NCBI GenBank assembly: GCA_963989385.1
Contig: OZ022508.1
Location: 56,831,087 to 56,895,086 of the forward strand
From: Ctena decussata
Lineage: Eukaryota; Mollusca; Bivalvia; Lucinida; Lucinidae
Reading direction: 5' to 3'
DNA length: 64,000 bases
Made by a program: the position numbers and the translations under genes
Notes under the pieces: generated by a model
Databases searched by the model: none
Told to the model about the DNA's origin: nothing
What the model saw: only the letters and a program-made list of their open reading frames with translations
Shown: positions 1 through 11,163 of the stretch, piece after piece
Layout of the letters: every line of letters begins with the position of its first letter
Position numbering within the stretch: position 1 is the first letter of the stretch

Positions 1-50
1 AGCACTAACGAAGAGTCTGGTCAAAGTGGGCGGATGCCCAGGCTGATTCA
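1..50. repeat. Family A palindromic element, 3' fragment cut by window edge
   Basis: The first 50 bases match the distal arm of the family A element: an 'agagtctggtcaaagtgggc' stretch followed by 'ggatgcccaggctgatt', as in the full copies at 26.5, 40.7 and 55.0 kb. The match ends before the terminal GGCTC, so this is a decayed or truncated copy whose left part lies outside the window. Confidence 0.6.
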
Positions 51-126
51 AATATGCTCCGATATCAATAGGAATACGGCATCAGCACTACAGGCATGTC
101 AGATAATTTCGCGCATTATGAAAAAT

Positions 127-359
127 AAGCCGCAACACGAGAAACTAACAAAGTGGTTGTGCGGCCAGTGATAACTCTGATCAGCCTGGGCATCCGCCCA
201 GTCTGATCAGAGTCTTCGCTGTCCGCTAGCTAGCTTAGACCCTTAGCCACCCTTTAAGCGAAAAGCGGAGATTCTGAAAAGACAACGCAGATGCCCAAAA
301 CGATCGGAGTCTTTGCTGGGCGCACAACCACTTTGTTGGTTTTCTCTTGTCGCGGCTCC
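127..359. mobile_element. Family A palindromic MITE, copy 1 (diverged)
   Basis: Ends are 'agccgcaacacgag' and 'ttctcttgtcgcggct', inverted repeats of each other. The interior shows the family pattern: a GTTGTGCG segment, then 'atccgcccagtctgatcag', a centre with 'cccttagccaccctttaag', then the returning arm. No coding capacity is visible. The right arm has diverged ('gacaacgcagatgcccaaaa'), so this is an old copy and no target-site duplication is evident. Confidence 0.85.
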
Positions 360-940
360 AATATAAAAGCCCACTCCCATTATATAGCCATCTCAGTGTA
401 GCCAAAACAATTTGTTTTTCACTGACAAAAGAGTGACTGATTGATTTTGGGGTTACAGTATTTTATCAAAGACAGAGAAAAAGAAGAGAACGGTAGAAAA
501 TACCAATATCAAAAGTTGGGCAAATACCAAAACTGACATAGGTTCAAAGCATTGTCAAAAGACGACAATAAAAACCCAAAATCACTTTTGAATCTCAAGA
601 TAAAGGCAGTACAAAGTGCAAAATTTCAAATCGGTCCGAGGGAGTTGCGGTGACGAGACGAAAGTCAGCAGCCATAACTTCGTCATAAACAACCTAATGA
701 TTAGTCCACAATCAAATGCACACGTTCGTACTATAGAGAGGAAGTCTATTAAAATTTCAAATCGATCCAATGCAAGCTGTGGAATGAGTTGCCGGAACAA
801 GATGTTGGAAGGAGGACCAGAAACCCGGACGAACGGACAGGTGAACGGAAAACGTACACACGAACGGAAGAGGGTCATTTCTACAGTGCGCCACAGTATC
901 ATACTACAAAGTTTGCTGTATTGCAGTATCAATTATATAA
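360..940. other. No gene seen; degenerate repeat-like sequence
   Basis: A plus-strand open frame runs from about 616 into the family A copy at 941-1010, but its last part is translated MITE sequence, so I do not accept it as a gene. The 740-860 part has a 'cggacgaacggacaggtgaac' flavour common in invertebrate interspersed repeats. No RNA gene is seen. Confidence 0.4.
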
Positions 941-1449
941 TTGAGCCGCGACACAACAAATCCAACAACGTGGTATGTGCGCCAAGTGAAGATTCAAATC
1001 AACCTAGGCATGGTGTTTGTGCCGTGTGGCGGCCGTAAACGTCTCTCCCCTTACATCATCATAGTGCAGATTATATTTTCTGGTCCTTTGGGATCATTGA
1101 GTTCATTTGAGTTATTTTGAAAATAGAGTTCCGCTTAAGCCGGAGCTAGGGGGCGTGGCTGGTTGCGCACATTTAATTACTGATCATGAACAGACTCAAT
1201 TAAACCGAGTCTGCTACATGTATTTTCTGTTCTTTGATGTATTCCTTGCTTCATAAGGATCGTACTGTTCAGAACTTATCCACCAAGTCTGATCAGAGTC
1301 TTCGCTGTCCGCATGGAGCTACCATAGACCCTTAGCTACCCTTTAAGTGCACAATTAAGACTCTAATCAGACTGGACGGATGCCCAGGCTGAGCTGAGTC
1401 TTCGCCAGGCGCACATGCCACTTTGTTGGTTTTCTCGTGTCGCGGCTCA
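941..1449. mobile_element. Family A palindromic MITE, copy 2, split by a family B insertion
   Basis: The left arm starts at TTGAGCCGCGACAC and runs to about 1010. The family pattern then stops and resumes at about 1278 ('accaagtctgatcagagtc'), ending at CGTGTCGCGGCTCA near 1448. The 267 bp between match family B, also seen at 1.9 and 33.3 kb. The simplest reading is a family A element later interrupted by B. The two flanking tetranucleotides (AATT and AAAT) do not match exactly. Confidence 0.8.
1011..1277 (+). mobile_element. Family B interspersed element, copy 1 (inside family A)
   Basis: The insert contains 'gtgccgtgtggcggcc', 'gagttccgcttaagccgg', 'gcgcacatttaattactgat', 'cagactcaattaaaccgag' and 'tattccttgcttcataagg'. 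The same blocks in the same order occur in reverse complement near 1.92-2.06 kb and, interrupted by a family A element, at 33.31-33.75 kb. No open frame or clear terminal repeat is seen. I cannot place the class. Confidence 0.65.
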
Positions 1450-1915
1450 AATATGTTCTGTGTGAAATATAACTCGCTGTCACATATTAAACTTTCCATC
1501 CTCTCTTGTTATCTGCTATATAGGTCATTATCAGCAAGGCCTTGAATCAGTTTATTGGGTAAAAACAAGATAGATAGGCCTCCAGTGTACTATGTTCACA
1601 AGCATGTCTATATCGGAAGTAGATTGACTTAATCTATTGAATAGTGTTAAATACGAGGCTATTGACATGACAATTGGGATAATTAGTCACCTAACAAGTA
1701 ATCGATGCCTCCAACAAGGTTTTCAAGAGATCCCAGCATTTTACTATCAACATGAAAGGGTCATTTACCGATCACTTTAAATCGTTTGGAATACTTTATT
1801 GCCATGGCTTTAAAGTACATTTTATGTATCGTAGTCAAATGGAATCATTGAATCAATTTATATTAATTCTGAAAACAGATATCTGCTTTCTAATATCCGC
1901 TATATTTAATATGTT
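1450..1915. other. AT-rich stretch, nothing recognised
   Basis: AT-rich sequence with no open frame, tRNA-like box, palindrome or tandem repeat that I could support. Confidence 0.5.
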
Positions 1916-2060
1916 CTAAAAAATAAGATCCTTTGGAAGCAAGGAACACACCAAAGAATACAAAATAGCAGACTCGGTTAAATTGAGTCTGTGCATGACT
2001 AGTAATAAAATGTGCGGCATCAGCCACGCTCCCTAGTATCGGTTTTAGCAGAATTCTATC
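1916..2060 (-). mobile_element. Family B element, copy 2 (reverse strand, partial)
   Basis: On the minus strand this reads 'ctagggagcgtggctgatgc', 'cgcacattttattactagtc', 'cagactcaatttaaccgagt' and 'gtgttccttgcttccaaagg', closely matching copy 1 at 1.1-1.26 kb. The 5' blocks of copy 1 (the GTGCCGTGTGGC part) are not found here, so it appears truncated. Confidence 0.65.
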
Positions 2061-2321
2061 TTTAAACCTTTTTAGACCAGATAACTGTTTTGGGGGACAT
2101 ATGAAAACAGTGAAGATCCAGTTCAGACGCCGCAAACCGCGAGGTCTGATCAGGGTCTATACCGTTTGCAAAATACAGTAAAAGTGAAAATACTCACCAG
2201 ATTTCCCTATAGCTACAAATGGACGATTCCAAGTGATAAGGATGGACAAGTCCACTGGTCAAAAAAGGGTTAAAAGAGAACAACGTTGCTTATTGTGTTT
2301 CTGTCCAAGAACAGGCCCCGC

Positions 2322-2470
2322 AAAAGGCTAAGGTGAAGGTCTCCCATAGCCTAATAGCCGTAGGGACAGTGGGGTCAGACACCCACTGTATCTTGGGCAC
2401 AGCAGATGAAAGGCGGAGCCCATCTCCTACTCCTTTCGCTGCCTTATCCTTCTCCGCAACGTTAATCTGT
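2322..2470 (-). repeat. SINE family S2, partial copy
   Basis: Shares 'tcccatagcctaatagc', 'gggcacagcagatgaaagg' and 'gagcccatctc' with the longer copy at 35.6-35.9 kb, which carries a tRNA-like head on the minus strand. This copy keeps only the tail-proximal half. The plus-strand open frame through it (2333-2599) looks incidental. Confidence 0.65.
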
Positions 2471-2932
2471 AATTTTTCGTTTCTTCTGTGTGTTCGGAAT
2501 CAGAATTGTTTACTGGTGATACGTCCAAGGACAATCATTCACCAGGACGCTTCAGTGCTGCTTGCTTCAGAATTATTTAGCAGATTTCTTCAATGCTGAT
2601 ATTGGGTCAACAGTATTTTAATTCATCAAAATATCTATTCATCGACGGCAGTAGATAATGACCGAGATACATGTATCTGAGAAATATAGTAATAAGAGAA
2701 TCCAAAGGCACGTCTTACCAACGCCTAAAAAACGCCAAGTTGTTGCACTGACGTTGAAATTTTCTTCCTTAAGTATTCTTTGATCACTGCATACGGTCGT
2801 TAGTCTTATGAAAAAAAAAGAGTAAACCACCATACATTGCTTATGGTCAACACTTCCAAAATCTATAGTTCTTGACCATGCTGGTATTCTTATTTCAAAT
2901 ACAATCTTCTTCGATGCTTTATCATATGAATA

Positions 2933-3146
2933 CAGTCAATTCCCAATATCTCGAACACCTTCTTATATCAAAGGATATATTTCCTATTTTTATTTACATT
3001 TCAACTCCTGTTATCTCAAACTACTGATATCTCAAAGTAAATTTTCTGGTACCTTACTTGAGTAAATTTTCTGGTACCAGAAAATTTACTTGAGATATCA
3101 GTTGTTTGGGTTTAAAGTTTGACTTCGAGATATCGAGAGTTGACTG
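2933..3146. mobile_element. Palindromic MITE family K, Tc1/mariner-like ends
   Basis: Begins CAGTCAATTCCCAATATCTC and ends GAGATATCGAGAGTTGACTG, imperfect inverted repeats, with TA on both sides (ga-TA-CAGTC and GACTG-TA-aat). TA duplication plus CAGT termini is the known signature of Tc1/mariner-type elements. The centre holds a near-perfect inverted repeat around 'aaattttctggtacc'. It is non-coding. A second, interrupted copy lies at 48.3/50.6 kb. Confidence 0.75.
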
Positions 3147-3147
3147 T

Positions 3148-5020
3148 AAATGGGGACATACAGACAAAATTTTTTCATCCATCTGTATTTTCAGAATATA
3201 TACATAACATGATTGCTGACATGCCTGTGTTGTTTTAGTTACTTGAATGAAAACTGCAAGGAAAGAGCCCTTCATTTAAACGATTACAACAATAATAACA
3301 GCTTTCATAACAGCTTTTAAAAGCACTGTATAATAGGTTTTAGTAGACATGCAAATGAATACGGTCGCACTGCTAACTAGACATGCGCTGTTTAAGATAC
3401 TTACTCCCGACAGCTCGAAATTGCACATCCAGAGACGCTCAAGTTAACAAAAATTCAACTGATAAATTGAAATGAGTACCAAATGAGTCCATGTGTCCTA
3501 ACCTAACCACAGAGTAAAGAACCCCAATCTTAAAACTCCGGCACTATGGAAACAATTAAAATATAATTGCCCTGCACCTTGGTCCGGCTGTCCCAGCGCC
3601 ATTCTATTATTGTAGGCCCGGAACGTCCCGTTTCCATAGTCTAGCTGCACTTGCAGTTATCCGTTGAGGGATTATTGGGTTGCCCTTTATATTAATTCAT
3701 GTTATGTCCACCATTTTGAAGGACTTCTTATTAAATCAACAACCCAACAAACTCTATTTGTTTATTGTGTTTCCGTTCATTCCTGGCGCAGCCCATCTTC
3801 GTAGCTTGGGGCGAGGATGCAAATGACAGCAGGCCGAATTGACCCGGACGAGTTGAATGGCGGCCGAGTTGACCCAGGAGCCGTGAAGACCCCAGGCCTA
3901 CGGAAAGCAGGCCGAGTTGACCCGCTTCTTCCATGACATACTATCGCCAGACAATAGTTATAATCGAACTGGACCAAGGCTGATCACGATAATCCTGACT
4001 CGGGAATTCATGTTTTGTCCTTGAACAAGACACATTTACTTTACAAAAGTATTGATAATACCCAGGAAGCGGTAGATCCGTCCTGACATGACTAAAAAGT
4101 TGTTCTTTAAAAACAAATTTCATCTTCGACAATTATCTTTTTTAAAAATGTTTCTTGATTTTGTCTATGAACGGAGATATGAGCATTTTGAGATGGCTTG
4201 ACGAATGTCCCAAAAACTGTAACTTTGGTATGACAAATGAAAAAAAAAATAGAACCCGACCTTAAGCCATTTGATATTGTCACGGCATCTAACATGTCAA
4301 AACTTTACCAGTATGCAAAATATTAAATGTGCTGGAGGCCGGGCTGACATATTTTGAAAGTCGAAAAGGCGACCAAATTCGTCATTTTCATCAAAATTGG
4401 GGGTTTGGGAAGCGTCCAAAGACAGCCCCTTAAGACATACGGTTTGCATGGGCAAATGAGGAAATGAAGAAAAACTGAAAGAAGAAAAAATGCAGAGTAA
4501 GAGAATTTAGTAAAACAAATGATCGCAATCCAGTACATGTATAAACGTTTCAAGAGATCTCACTCAAGAGCTGAACTTTGGATCCACTGTTGCCATTTTT
4601 TTAAAAAAACAAACGAAAAGAAAAAGTTTTTTAAAGGATTATCATTGCTTTTATGTGTACAAAAATACGAAAAATCTCTACAGCTTTTAGATTTTAATAT
4701 ATGACAACAAATCTACCATTTATTTTATAAAATCCTACTATGAGATGAAAATATATTTTTTGTATTCAATGCAGAAAAATAGCAGTTTCAGCAATCTGTA
4801 GCCTTTTCCCAAAAGCCCTACATTCCCACGTATTGTATAGACCTTATTTAATTTTCCCTATCATGTAACTATATCAATGGTATATATGAATTATTCAAGA
4901 AGCAGTAATGACAAAGCCTATTATATTGTTTTGTCTGTAAGTGCACTAGTTAACGGAAAAGCTTCTCTGTTTAAGGAGTTTGGGCACATCTTCAAGGTTT
5001 TACAACACTTTTGCAAAGGA
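3148..5020. other. No gene seen; short degenerate repeat near 3.8-3.95 kb
   Basis: Mostly AT-rich. At 3830-3925 a locally GC-rich patch repeats 'ggccgagttgaccc' with variants about three times. Several minus-strand frames of 60-76 codons overlap here in different frames; none has a recognisable domain or convincing start or splice context. Confidence 0.4.
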
Positions 5021-5023
5021 CAC

Positions 5024-5124
5024 AGGACCTCCTAGGAAGCAATTAGGAAGATGTTCACAGGACCTCCAAGGAAGCAATCAGGAAGATGTTTAACATCTTC
5101 CTTAATTGCTTCCTTGGAGGTCCT
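5024..5124. repeat. Direct repeat followed by a 66-bp palindrome
   Basis: A unit 'aggacctcctaggaagcaat' plus 'taggaagatgttcac' at 5024-5058 is repeated at 5059 with small changes. The second unit then returns as its own reverse complement up to 5124, with 'gatgtttaacatc' at the centre. This gives two direct copies and one inverted copy of a roughly 33-bp sequence. It is non-coding. Confidence 0.8.
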
Positions 5125-5199
5125 ATCGTCAATATTATTTTTATCTTTTTTTTTCAGTAACGGATAAATAAATGATATGAAAAGTATCAACCTTTTGTG

Positions 5200-5975
5200 A
5201 GATTGATTTGTCATTGTATTTACAATAAGATATGTGAAAAAAGAAGAAAAATTATCAGACTGGATCCCAGGCTATCCTGAAGGGTGTTTCTCTTCTAAAA
5301 TTGTGATCTGCTCTTCATAAAGATATTTTAAGCTCTTTTAAATTTGACCCAATTGAGAATGGAGGCAAAAAACTGAAATATTGAAAATTTCAATCCCTGA
5401 GAATCTAATAATTTAGCCTTAACTGTTAGTTACCTAAGTCCAAGCAGGCCGACAGATGTTGAATCAACGTTGAATCAATATTGAATCAGCATTGATTTAA
5501 TATTGATTATACGTTCAGGGTCTAATGGGAATTTACAAGCTGATTTTACTGGCGCTGAGATAAATCGTAATGACATAAAATATCAAACAGATCCTGACTA
5601 GATTGCACGTCAAGGACCATTCTTAGCTGTCTGTACAGAATTTGCTCAAACATTATTTCCCCAACATTGAGGTAAATTACAAGAGAGACAAAAACGTGTA
5701 TAATTAATTTCTGATCATTCTATAATCAAAAGAATGCTTACGGAACAATGACTTGTTCAGGTGCCAAAACTAATGGTCATTAAAATTTCATGTTAATGTT
5801 TTTTCAGAAATTATAGAAAATGACACATACCAATTCTTTCAGATGAAATATTGCCACTGACGTATCAAACTCGGGTCCATTGACAATAAACGGCAACCTT
5901 TGTGGGCGACGATACCGCATACTTAATGAGATATGTATTAGCTTAACTTAACCCTTAAAGCACCAAAAATTAAAA
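5200..5975. other. No gene seen; TTGAATCAA micro-repeat at 5455-5512
   Basis: At 5455-5512 'gttgaatcaa' and variants ('attgaatcag', 'attgatttaa', 'attgattata') recur about every 11 bp in both orientations. A similar cluster lies near 7505-7560. The rest is AT-rich with no supported gene. Confidence 0.5.
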
Positions 5976-5980
5976 TTGTT

Positions 5981-6070
5981 GAATTAGCAAACAGTGTAGA
6001 TCTAGATGAGGTGGCTCATAAGAGCCACCTCATCTGAATCTACACTGTTTGCCCTCTAGTGTTCTAATTC
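5981..6070. repeat. Near-perfect palindrome (about 40-bp arms)
   Basis: Arms read 'gaattagcaaacagtgtaga' then 'tgaggtggctc', and return as 'gagccacctca' and 'tctacactgtttgc' ending 'ctaattc', with a 4-base ATAA loop at the centre. The core resembles the middle of the TIR element at 46.1-46.3 kb, so it may be a relic of that family. Confidence 0.75.
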
Positions 6071-6279
6071 TCAATATGATATTGTTTGGACGAGACATTT
6101 TTTGTAAAATTCTGCAGACGTAAATTTTGTCGTCTGCTTTTTGTCGCATTGAGGGTAAAACGGGCAAATATAGGTCGTGAATTTTTCCACCCAGAACAGG
6201 CAATTAAGGTTATGATTACATACAAGTATATATATTGCCGAAGTTAATTCACAGCAGGCGGTTCTCAATAGAGCTTCAA

Positions 6280-6520
6280 AATCCAGTTTTATTTTTTTGT
6301 TGAACTCGGATGAACGAATGGATGGATGACGCGATTTTACGTCCTTTCAACAGTATTTCAGACATATCAGGACGATGGGTGGGTGATCATGAAAGGCTGT
6401 GTGCAATGGAACCCCGTTTACGTTTAAAAAGGTTTCCGCCTGCAGCGAGGCTCGAATCCGGGACCGCTAGATCAGTAGACCAGCGCTTAACCCACCCAGC
6501 TTTCGGGTGTTTCATTTGAA
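6280..6520 (-). repeat. SINE family S3, copy a (tRNA-like head)
   Basis: Read on the minus strand, the head carries a B-box-like 'ggtcccggattcgagcctcg', followed by 'cgtaaacggggttccattgc' and a body ending in 'cctgatatgtctgaaatact'. The same body occurs at 11.3, 14.0 and 36.3 kb. A pol III B-box next to a shared non-coding body is the established hallmark of tRNA-derived SINEs. Confidence 0.7.
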
Positions 6521-6540
6521 CTCGGACAAGATAGATTGAG

Positions 6541-6609
6541 GAGTATGGTTAGTTCGTTCGTTTTGTGTTTAATGACCCACATGGGCAGTATTTTAGTTTA
6601 TCGAGCGGT

Positions 6610-6661
<52 letters not shown>

Positions 6662-6785
6662 CAGAATAGATAAAGATAGGATAGGTGAGTGAAAAAAACA
6701 AAAACCAAACAGCCCCTACTGCAAGTACAGAAAGCCCTTGTTCTACTCTATGTAGATATAAGTAAGACATCCCTAAGCCGAAAGT
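6541..6785 (-). repeat. SINE-like family S1, copy a, with (GA)n run 6613-6656
   Basis: Shares 'gcagtatttagttatcgag'-type blocks and 'ctactgcaagtacagaaagcccttg' variants with the copies at 18.3 and 28.5 kb. Here the internal purine stretch has expanded into a pure AG dinucleotide run of about 44 bp. The minus-strand open frame through it reads as a (Ser-Leu) repeat and is not a gene. Confidence 0.6.
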
Positions 6786-7160
6786 TTCACATCTTCGACC
6801 GTCCCCGCCAACCCCAACCGAGGAGGAATTCTTTTTCTACGCAGCTGTCATCTTTGTAATATAGTGTTCAGTATGTTGAAAGAAATCACAGGTTTAGCCA
6901 AACCCTCCCTGGTGCATAATAAAGTATGCCGCGATCATACCTGATGTGACTAAGGTATGTTGATGAAAAATTCCGAAATTGTCAATGGGTTCAGGAGACA
7001 TTTTCATTAAAAATCCTCCTGCTAATTTGAAAATATGGCCAGGATCATCGATACCTAATTATATCATTGCATTTTTTCAAAAACATATCTATAGTCGGGA
7101 TCCTGCTATTGGTTCAATCCCTGATCAGATTGCAGTCTGTTGAATGTGTGTCTATACCAG

Positions 7161-7381
7161 GGGCCGTATTCATAAAACGACTCAAGTCGTTGCTATGCTG
7201 TTGCTAAGGCTAAATTTCTTTGAAGGAGATTCCCTACAACTATGAAATTTGCTCTGGAGGAACAGTCTTACAAAGACTGTTCCTCCAGACCAAATTTCAT
7301 AGTTGTGGAGAATCACCTTTGTAGATATTTAGCCTTAGCAACCGCATAGCAACGACTTAAGTGGCTTTATGAATACGGCCC
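7161..7381. mobile_element. Family C palindromic MITE, copy 1 (221 bp)
   Basis: Starts GGGCCGTATTCATAAA and ends TTTATGAATACGGCCC. Almost the whole element folds back on itself around 'ggaacagtcttacaaagact'. A possible 3-bp duplication CAG flanks it. It has the same length as the copy at 11970-12190, which lies in the opposite orientation. It is non-coding. Similar GGCCGTATTCATAAA ends are, to my knowledge, widespread in marine invertebrates. Confidence 0.85.
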
Positions 7382-7384
7382 CAG

Positions 7385-9035
7385 TACCCAATGCGCCTCT
7401 AAGCTTTATGGCGAGCAAGCCTCATGAACCAATGGTTGCTTTGGCATGCCCGTCATACGATTAAAGGCGCATTGGTATGTTTCCAGTCGGCACACGGAGT
7501 TTAACGACATTAAATCAACACTGATTTAACATTCTGAGTTTGAATACACATTGATTCAACGAGTTTTCACTGGTAATTGACTGCAGGGTAGTTTCCACCA
7601 CATTGCAGAAAGCACATGTACTTTAAAAGTTCAACAGCTTAGAAACCATTCGCATACCGACTAGGGTTGCATGTTGTACCGGAAATAAACCTGAACTGGT
7701 GTGATTCAGATCTTTCAAAGTGCAACTGGCATTGTTTCATGTTTTATTTTGATTTCCAAACGTCATCAGATTTTCTGATTCTGACAATCGTCGTAATTGG
7801 ACTGTTAATAACTAAGAATTAATTTTGAGTACTGTCATATGCACTGCTGTCATGAAAGTTAAATATAGTATGAGCAATTTTCCTATTTTTTGAGGGCATC
7901 AAATGGAATTAATTTCATTGCTGCAACTGAATCAATATTCTTGAAACTTTGCATTTTCTATTCGGTTAACGAAGAAATTGTAGAATATTTTTTTCAAAAA
8001 TAAAAAATTATTTTGAAAATTAGTTCCGTATTGTCTTTTATACTGTCCATAGATACGTGTTGATTGTAAATAGAACCTTTGCGATCGCACGCTTTTTAAT
8101 TGCCGCACTTTACTATTTACGTGGGATAATCAATTCTTAATGACTATAAAATAAATTTATGAATTGTCCAGTGACAGCAATGACCATATTCACACCGTAT
8201 CTATCCGAGGATAAGACGGTGGTTTCCCCTTCAAAGACAATCCTTAAAACGTAGATCCGTCTTAAAAGATGGGTATAGATTAATTTTGTATTCGATGAGA
8301 AAACCCGATTTTACAGGCGAATAATGGTGGCTGAATGCCCACCTTTTTTGGAAATAGCTGTTCATTCGGTTACCGTGCGTGCCTTTCGTGAAGTTTTGTC
8401 AGTTTTTAAATGTGCTTCTTTCCCTGTTGGTTTATGGGATTTGCTTAAATTAATTCCTGATCATTGCCAATCATTATACTTTACATACAACTGATTTACA
8501 TATTAAAATTACTTTTCGAGAAACAAAATCATGTTTCTAATAGCTGAACAAATACGGTATGCCTGAGAGAAACATTTAACATTTATATGAAGGATGGCCA
8601 TACGTGCCCAAGCTTGGCTTTACCTGACCGTTTAACCTCCTATTGTAGTTAAATGGAAGACATACCAGAAGTGGATATGAATGTGCTTCGTCTTTTTTTT
8701 ATTCCTCATTACACTTGTGCATTTTTAACATTTCGGATTGGCGACACTTTAAAGATGACTGGTTAATATACTGACGCCATGGAATTAAAAATTTAGTATT
8801 TCCTTATTCCTCCACATACACATAAATTATAACAGTCTTCTTGGCGAATCTAATTTTAAAAGATTACATTATGGTTTATGGAGCAATAAGCAAAGTATTA
8901 AAGTCTGCCTTTCAGTTCTTTTATCTTATCAAGTGCTCTGTAAATATATGGGACCAATATACCCACGCATAGTTTTTACATCACAGTGCCATAAATTACA
9001 TGTATGTATTTTACTTGAATTTCCTAGTCCATATT
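7385..9035. other. AT-rich, no gene recognised
   Basis: No open frame over 60 codons with coding character, no tRNA-like boxes and no long palindrome. A micro-repeat of TTGATTCAAC type lies at 7505-7560. Confidence 0.5.
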
Positions 9036-9039
9036 GTTT

Positions 9040-9279
9040 TTAATTCGCAAAACTATCAGTCTTTGTGTAAATACGAATGTAGGTAAAAGATAATTGGAAA
9101 AGGTCTTCAGACCTTTCCACTGTGTTCACTTTACAAGCAGGGCATTTTAATCTGGTTCTGCATTCATTACTCCTAAGTCTGTCATCGCCGGCACAGAAAA
9201 AATTAATACAACTATGTCCAGTCCAACCACATTGCTTATTAAGGTACGGTTGGTAACAATATTTATTGCAAATTTTCAC
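9040..9279 (-). CDS. Candidate exon for a cysteine-rich small protein, unknown family
   Basis: The minus-strand frame has no ATG; the first in-frame codon after an upstream TAG is near 9288, so if real it must be a downstream exon. Within the first 50 residues it encodes eight cysteines spaced C-x3-C-x8-C-x6-C-x4-C-x10-C-x5-C-x2-C, followed by about 28 cysteine-free residues and TAA at 9040-9042. Eight cysteines in 79 codons is unusual for chance translation of AT-rich DNA. Possible acceptors are the AG in TATGTAG or CAACACAG just upstream, both with weak pyrimidine tracts. A possible donor (AAA|GTGAAC) follows the last cysteine codon. I do not recognise the spacing as a named family. It could be spurious. 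Confidence 0.3.
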   Translation of the reverse strand: MKICNKYCYQPYLNKQCGWTGHSCINFFCAGDDRLRSNECRTRLKCPACKVNTVERSEDLFQLSFTYIRIYTKTDSFAN

Positions 9280-9289
9280 TGTGTTGAAC

Positions 9290-10030
9290 TACATACGGCT
9301 TATTATTTTTTGCTGAGCAATGCACATTTTATCAAGCAACAAAAGCATATATATTTTTTGGTAAATATGAATTGTCCTACTACATCTTATTAGCTAGACA
9401 ACAGCGTTTCATTTCCTAATAGGCGTTAAACAACCAATAACGATAAAGATTATGCGCCGAACCTTAGTAAACACTAAGATTTGAAGCTGGGTTAAACTTT
9501 ATCTCTTTTTTTTCTCAAGTTTTCATGTTTGCAAATAAGAATTGTTTCACCTGATCTTATTAGTAAGCTAAACCATTTCTCTTTAGCCAATGAAATGCAA
9601 CAGCCAAATAAGAATAGGTAACATTTTGTACCTAAGCGCACACATGTGCTTGCTTTTATAGCTTTCTTCTTTGGGAGGGACATGCAACACAACCCGTGGT
9701 GTGTTATTACCACCCCTTACTGACCCATTAGGCTTGGGAGACTTATGGAGGCCCGGGCATGGAGCTAGTAGCATCTTATTTCCTTCCAGCAAGTCAATGA
9801 CTTGCCCACTGCCTATGATATAAACGACAAGACTCAAAGAGCCAAAATAATTGGGCCTATCCCTAACCTACGAGGACCCTCTTAATCTAGCTGTTTTACC
9901 AAACTAAGCAGGGCTCGCTCGGGTATTACCGGTAACACTTGACTCAGGTTCAAGTTTTATCCTGGCCGTTACCTTCTTCTACGACGACTTCCGCCCAATG
10001 ATGCTGTGTTCACTGGATTTGTTTAATCTA
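9290..10030. other. No supported gene
   Basis: Overlapping minus-strand frames at 9492-9713 and 9583-9837 lack ATG or domain support. The stretch 9690-9790 is locally GC-rich ('gaggcccgggcatggagc') and may be an unidentified repeat or exon. 9900-10030 leads into the reverse-transcriptase remnant and may be its 5' part. Confidence 0.35.
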
Positions 10031-10034
10031 TAAC

Positions 10035-11163
10035 CGAGCTCTCGTGAGGAAGCTGAGATTGCAGTAGCAGCACTGAAACAGGGGAAGTCTGCCGGAGTTG
10101 ATAATATACCAGCTGAACTTGTTCCAGCTGGCGGCGAGACCATGACTGATGTTTTAACAGATATTTGTAACAACAAGATCTGGAGAACAAGAGAATGGCC
10201 TACCCCATGATCTCAGTCACTGATTATTAAACCCCTAAATAGGGCAACTTATAGCTCTGCCAGAACTACAGAACCATCAGCCTCATTAGTCATTCGAGCA
10301 AAGTCATGCTGAGAGTCATCTTGAACAGGCTTAAACCTCAACGGACAAACAGATAATCCCTGAAGAACAGGCTGGGTTCAGAGCCGGAAGGAGCACGACA
10401 GAACAGATCTTCAGCCTCAGAATCCTGTATGAAAAGTTACTTCAGCATCAGCAAAACCTTTACCATGTCTTCATTGATTTTAAAAAAAATAATTCGACAT
10501 TCGGTATGGGCCATCATGCGGAATTACAATATCAGTGCAAATCAAGTTCGCACCATTGAGCAGCTCAAGTGCAGTCCAGATGAATGGCAGCACGGGAGGA
10601 TGGGTCATAAGAACAGATTGAAATAGGCAAGGATTCTCTTGTCACCCACCCTCTTCAGCATAAGGTATAAAATAGAGATAGTGCTGAGGAGACAAAAACT
10701 TATGACAAACAGCGCCAGTGGCATCCAGAGGGAGATCAAGGTAAAATATAAAGACAGAAGCTGTGAACTGTAACAAGCTTCAAATACCTTGAAGCAGTTG
10801 TTTCAGATGATGGCTCAAAACCGGAGGTTCTCTCAAGGACTGAACAAGCCACCGCAGCTTTAACAAAGCTGCAGCCAAGTAGGAGTGATAACAACATACT
10901 TGTTGGATCAAAGGTGAAAATGATGCGTTCCCTCGTCATTTTAGTATTTCTGTATGCTTGTGAATCGTGTACCTTGACAGCAGAGTTAGAGAAAAGAATA
11001 CAGGCCTTTGAGATGAGATGCTACCGAAGGTTATAGAACTTTTTGTACAAGGACCACATACTCAATGAGGCGGTTCACAGAAAGATTCAAGCAGCCTTTG
11101 GAGAAAAAAATGAACTCTGACCATGGTCAAGAAACGGAAACTAAGATGGGTTGGCCACATCTT
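10035..11163 (+). pseudogene. Decayed RTE-like non-LTR reverse transcriptase
   Basis: Translating in shifting frames gives non-LTR reverse-transcriptase blocks in order: GKSAGVDNIPAELV near 10090, EEQAGFRAGRSTTEQIF near 10365, a degraded 'FIDFKK' block near 10475, then SFKYLEAVVSDDGSKPEV near 10780, YACESCTLTAELEK near 10950 and a KKRKLRWVGH block near 11130. Stops and frameshifts separate them (for example TGA after 'WPTP' near 10207). The segment that should carry the FADD catalytic pair is missing between about 10620 and 10680. Block order fits the RTE-type elements common in cnidarians and molluscs; clade assignment is from memory. It cannot make a functional protein. Confidence 0.85.

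Noticed and set aside
616..1038. 140-codon plus-strand open frame
   Set aside because: Its 3' third is translated family A sequence and the rest has no domain; it is not consistent with a host gene.
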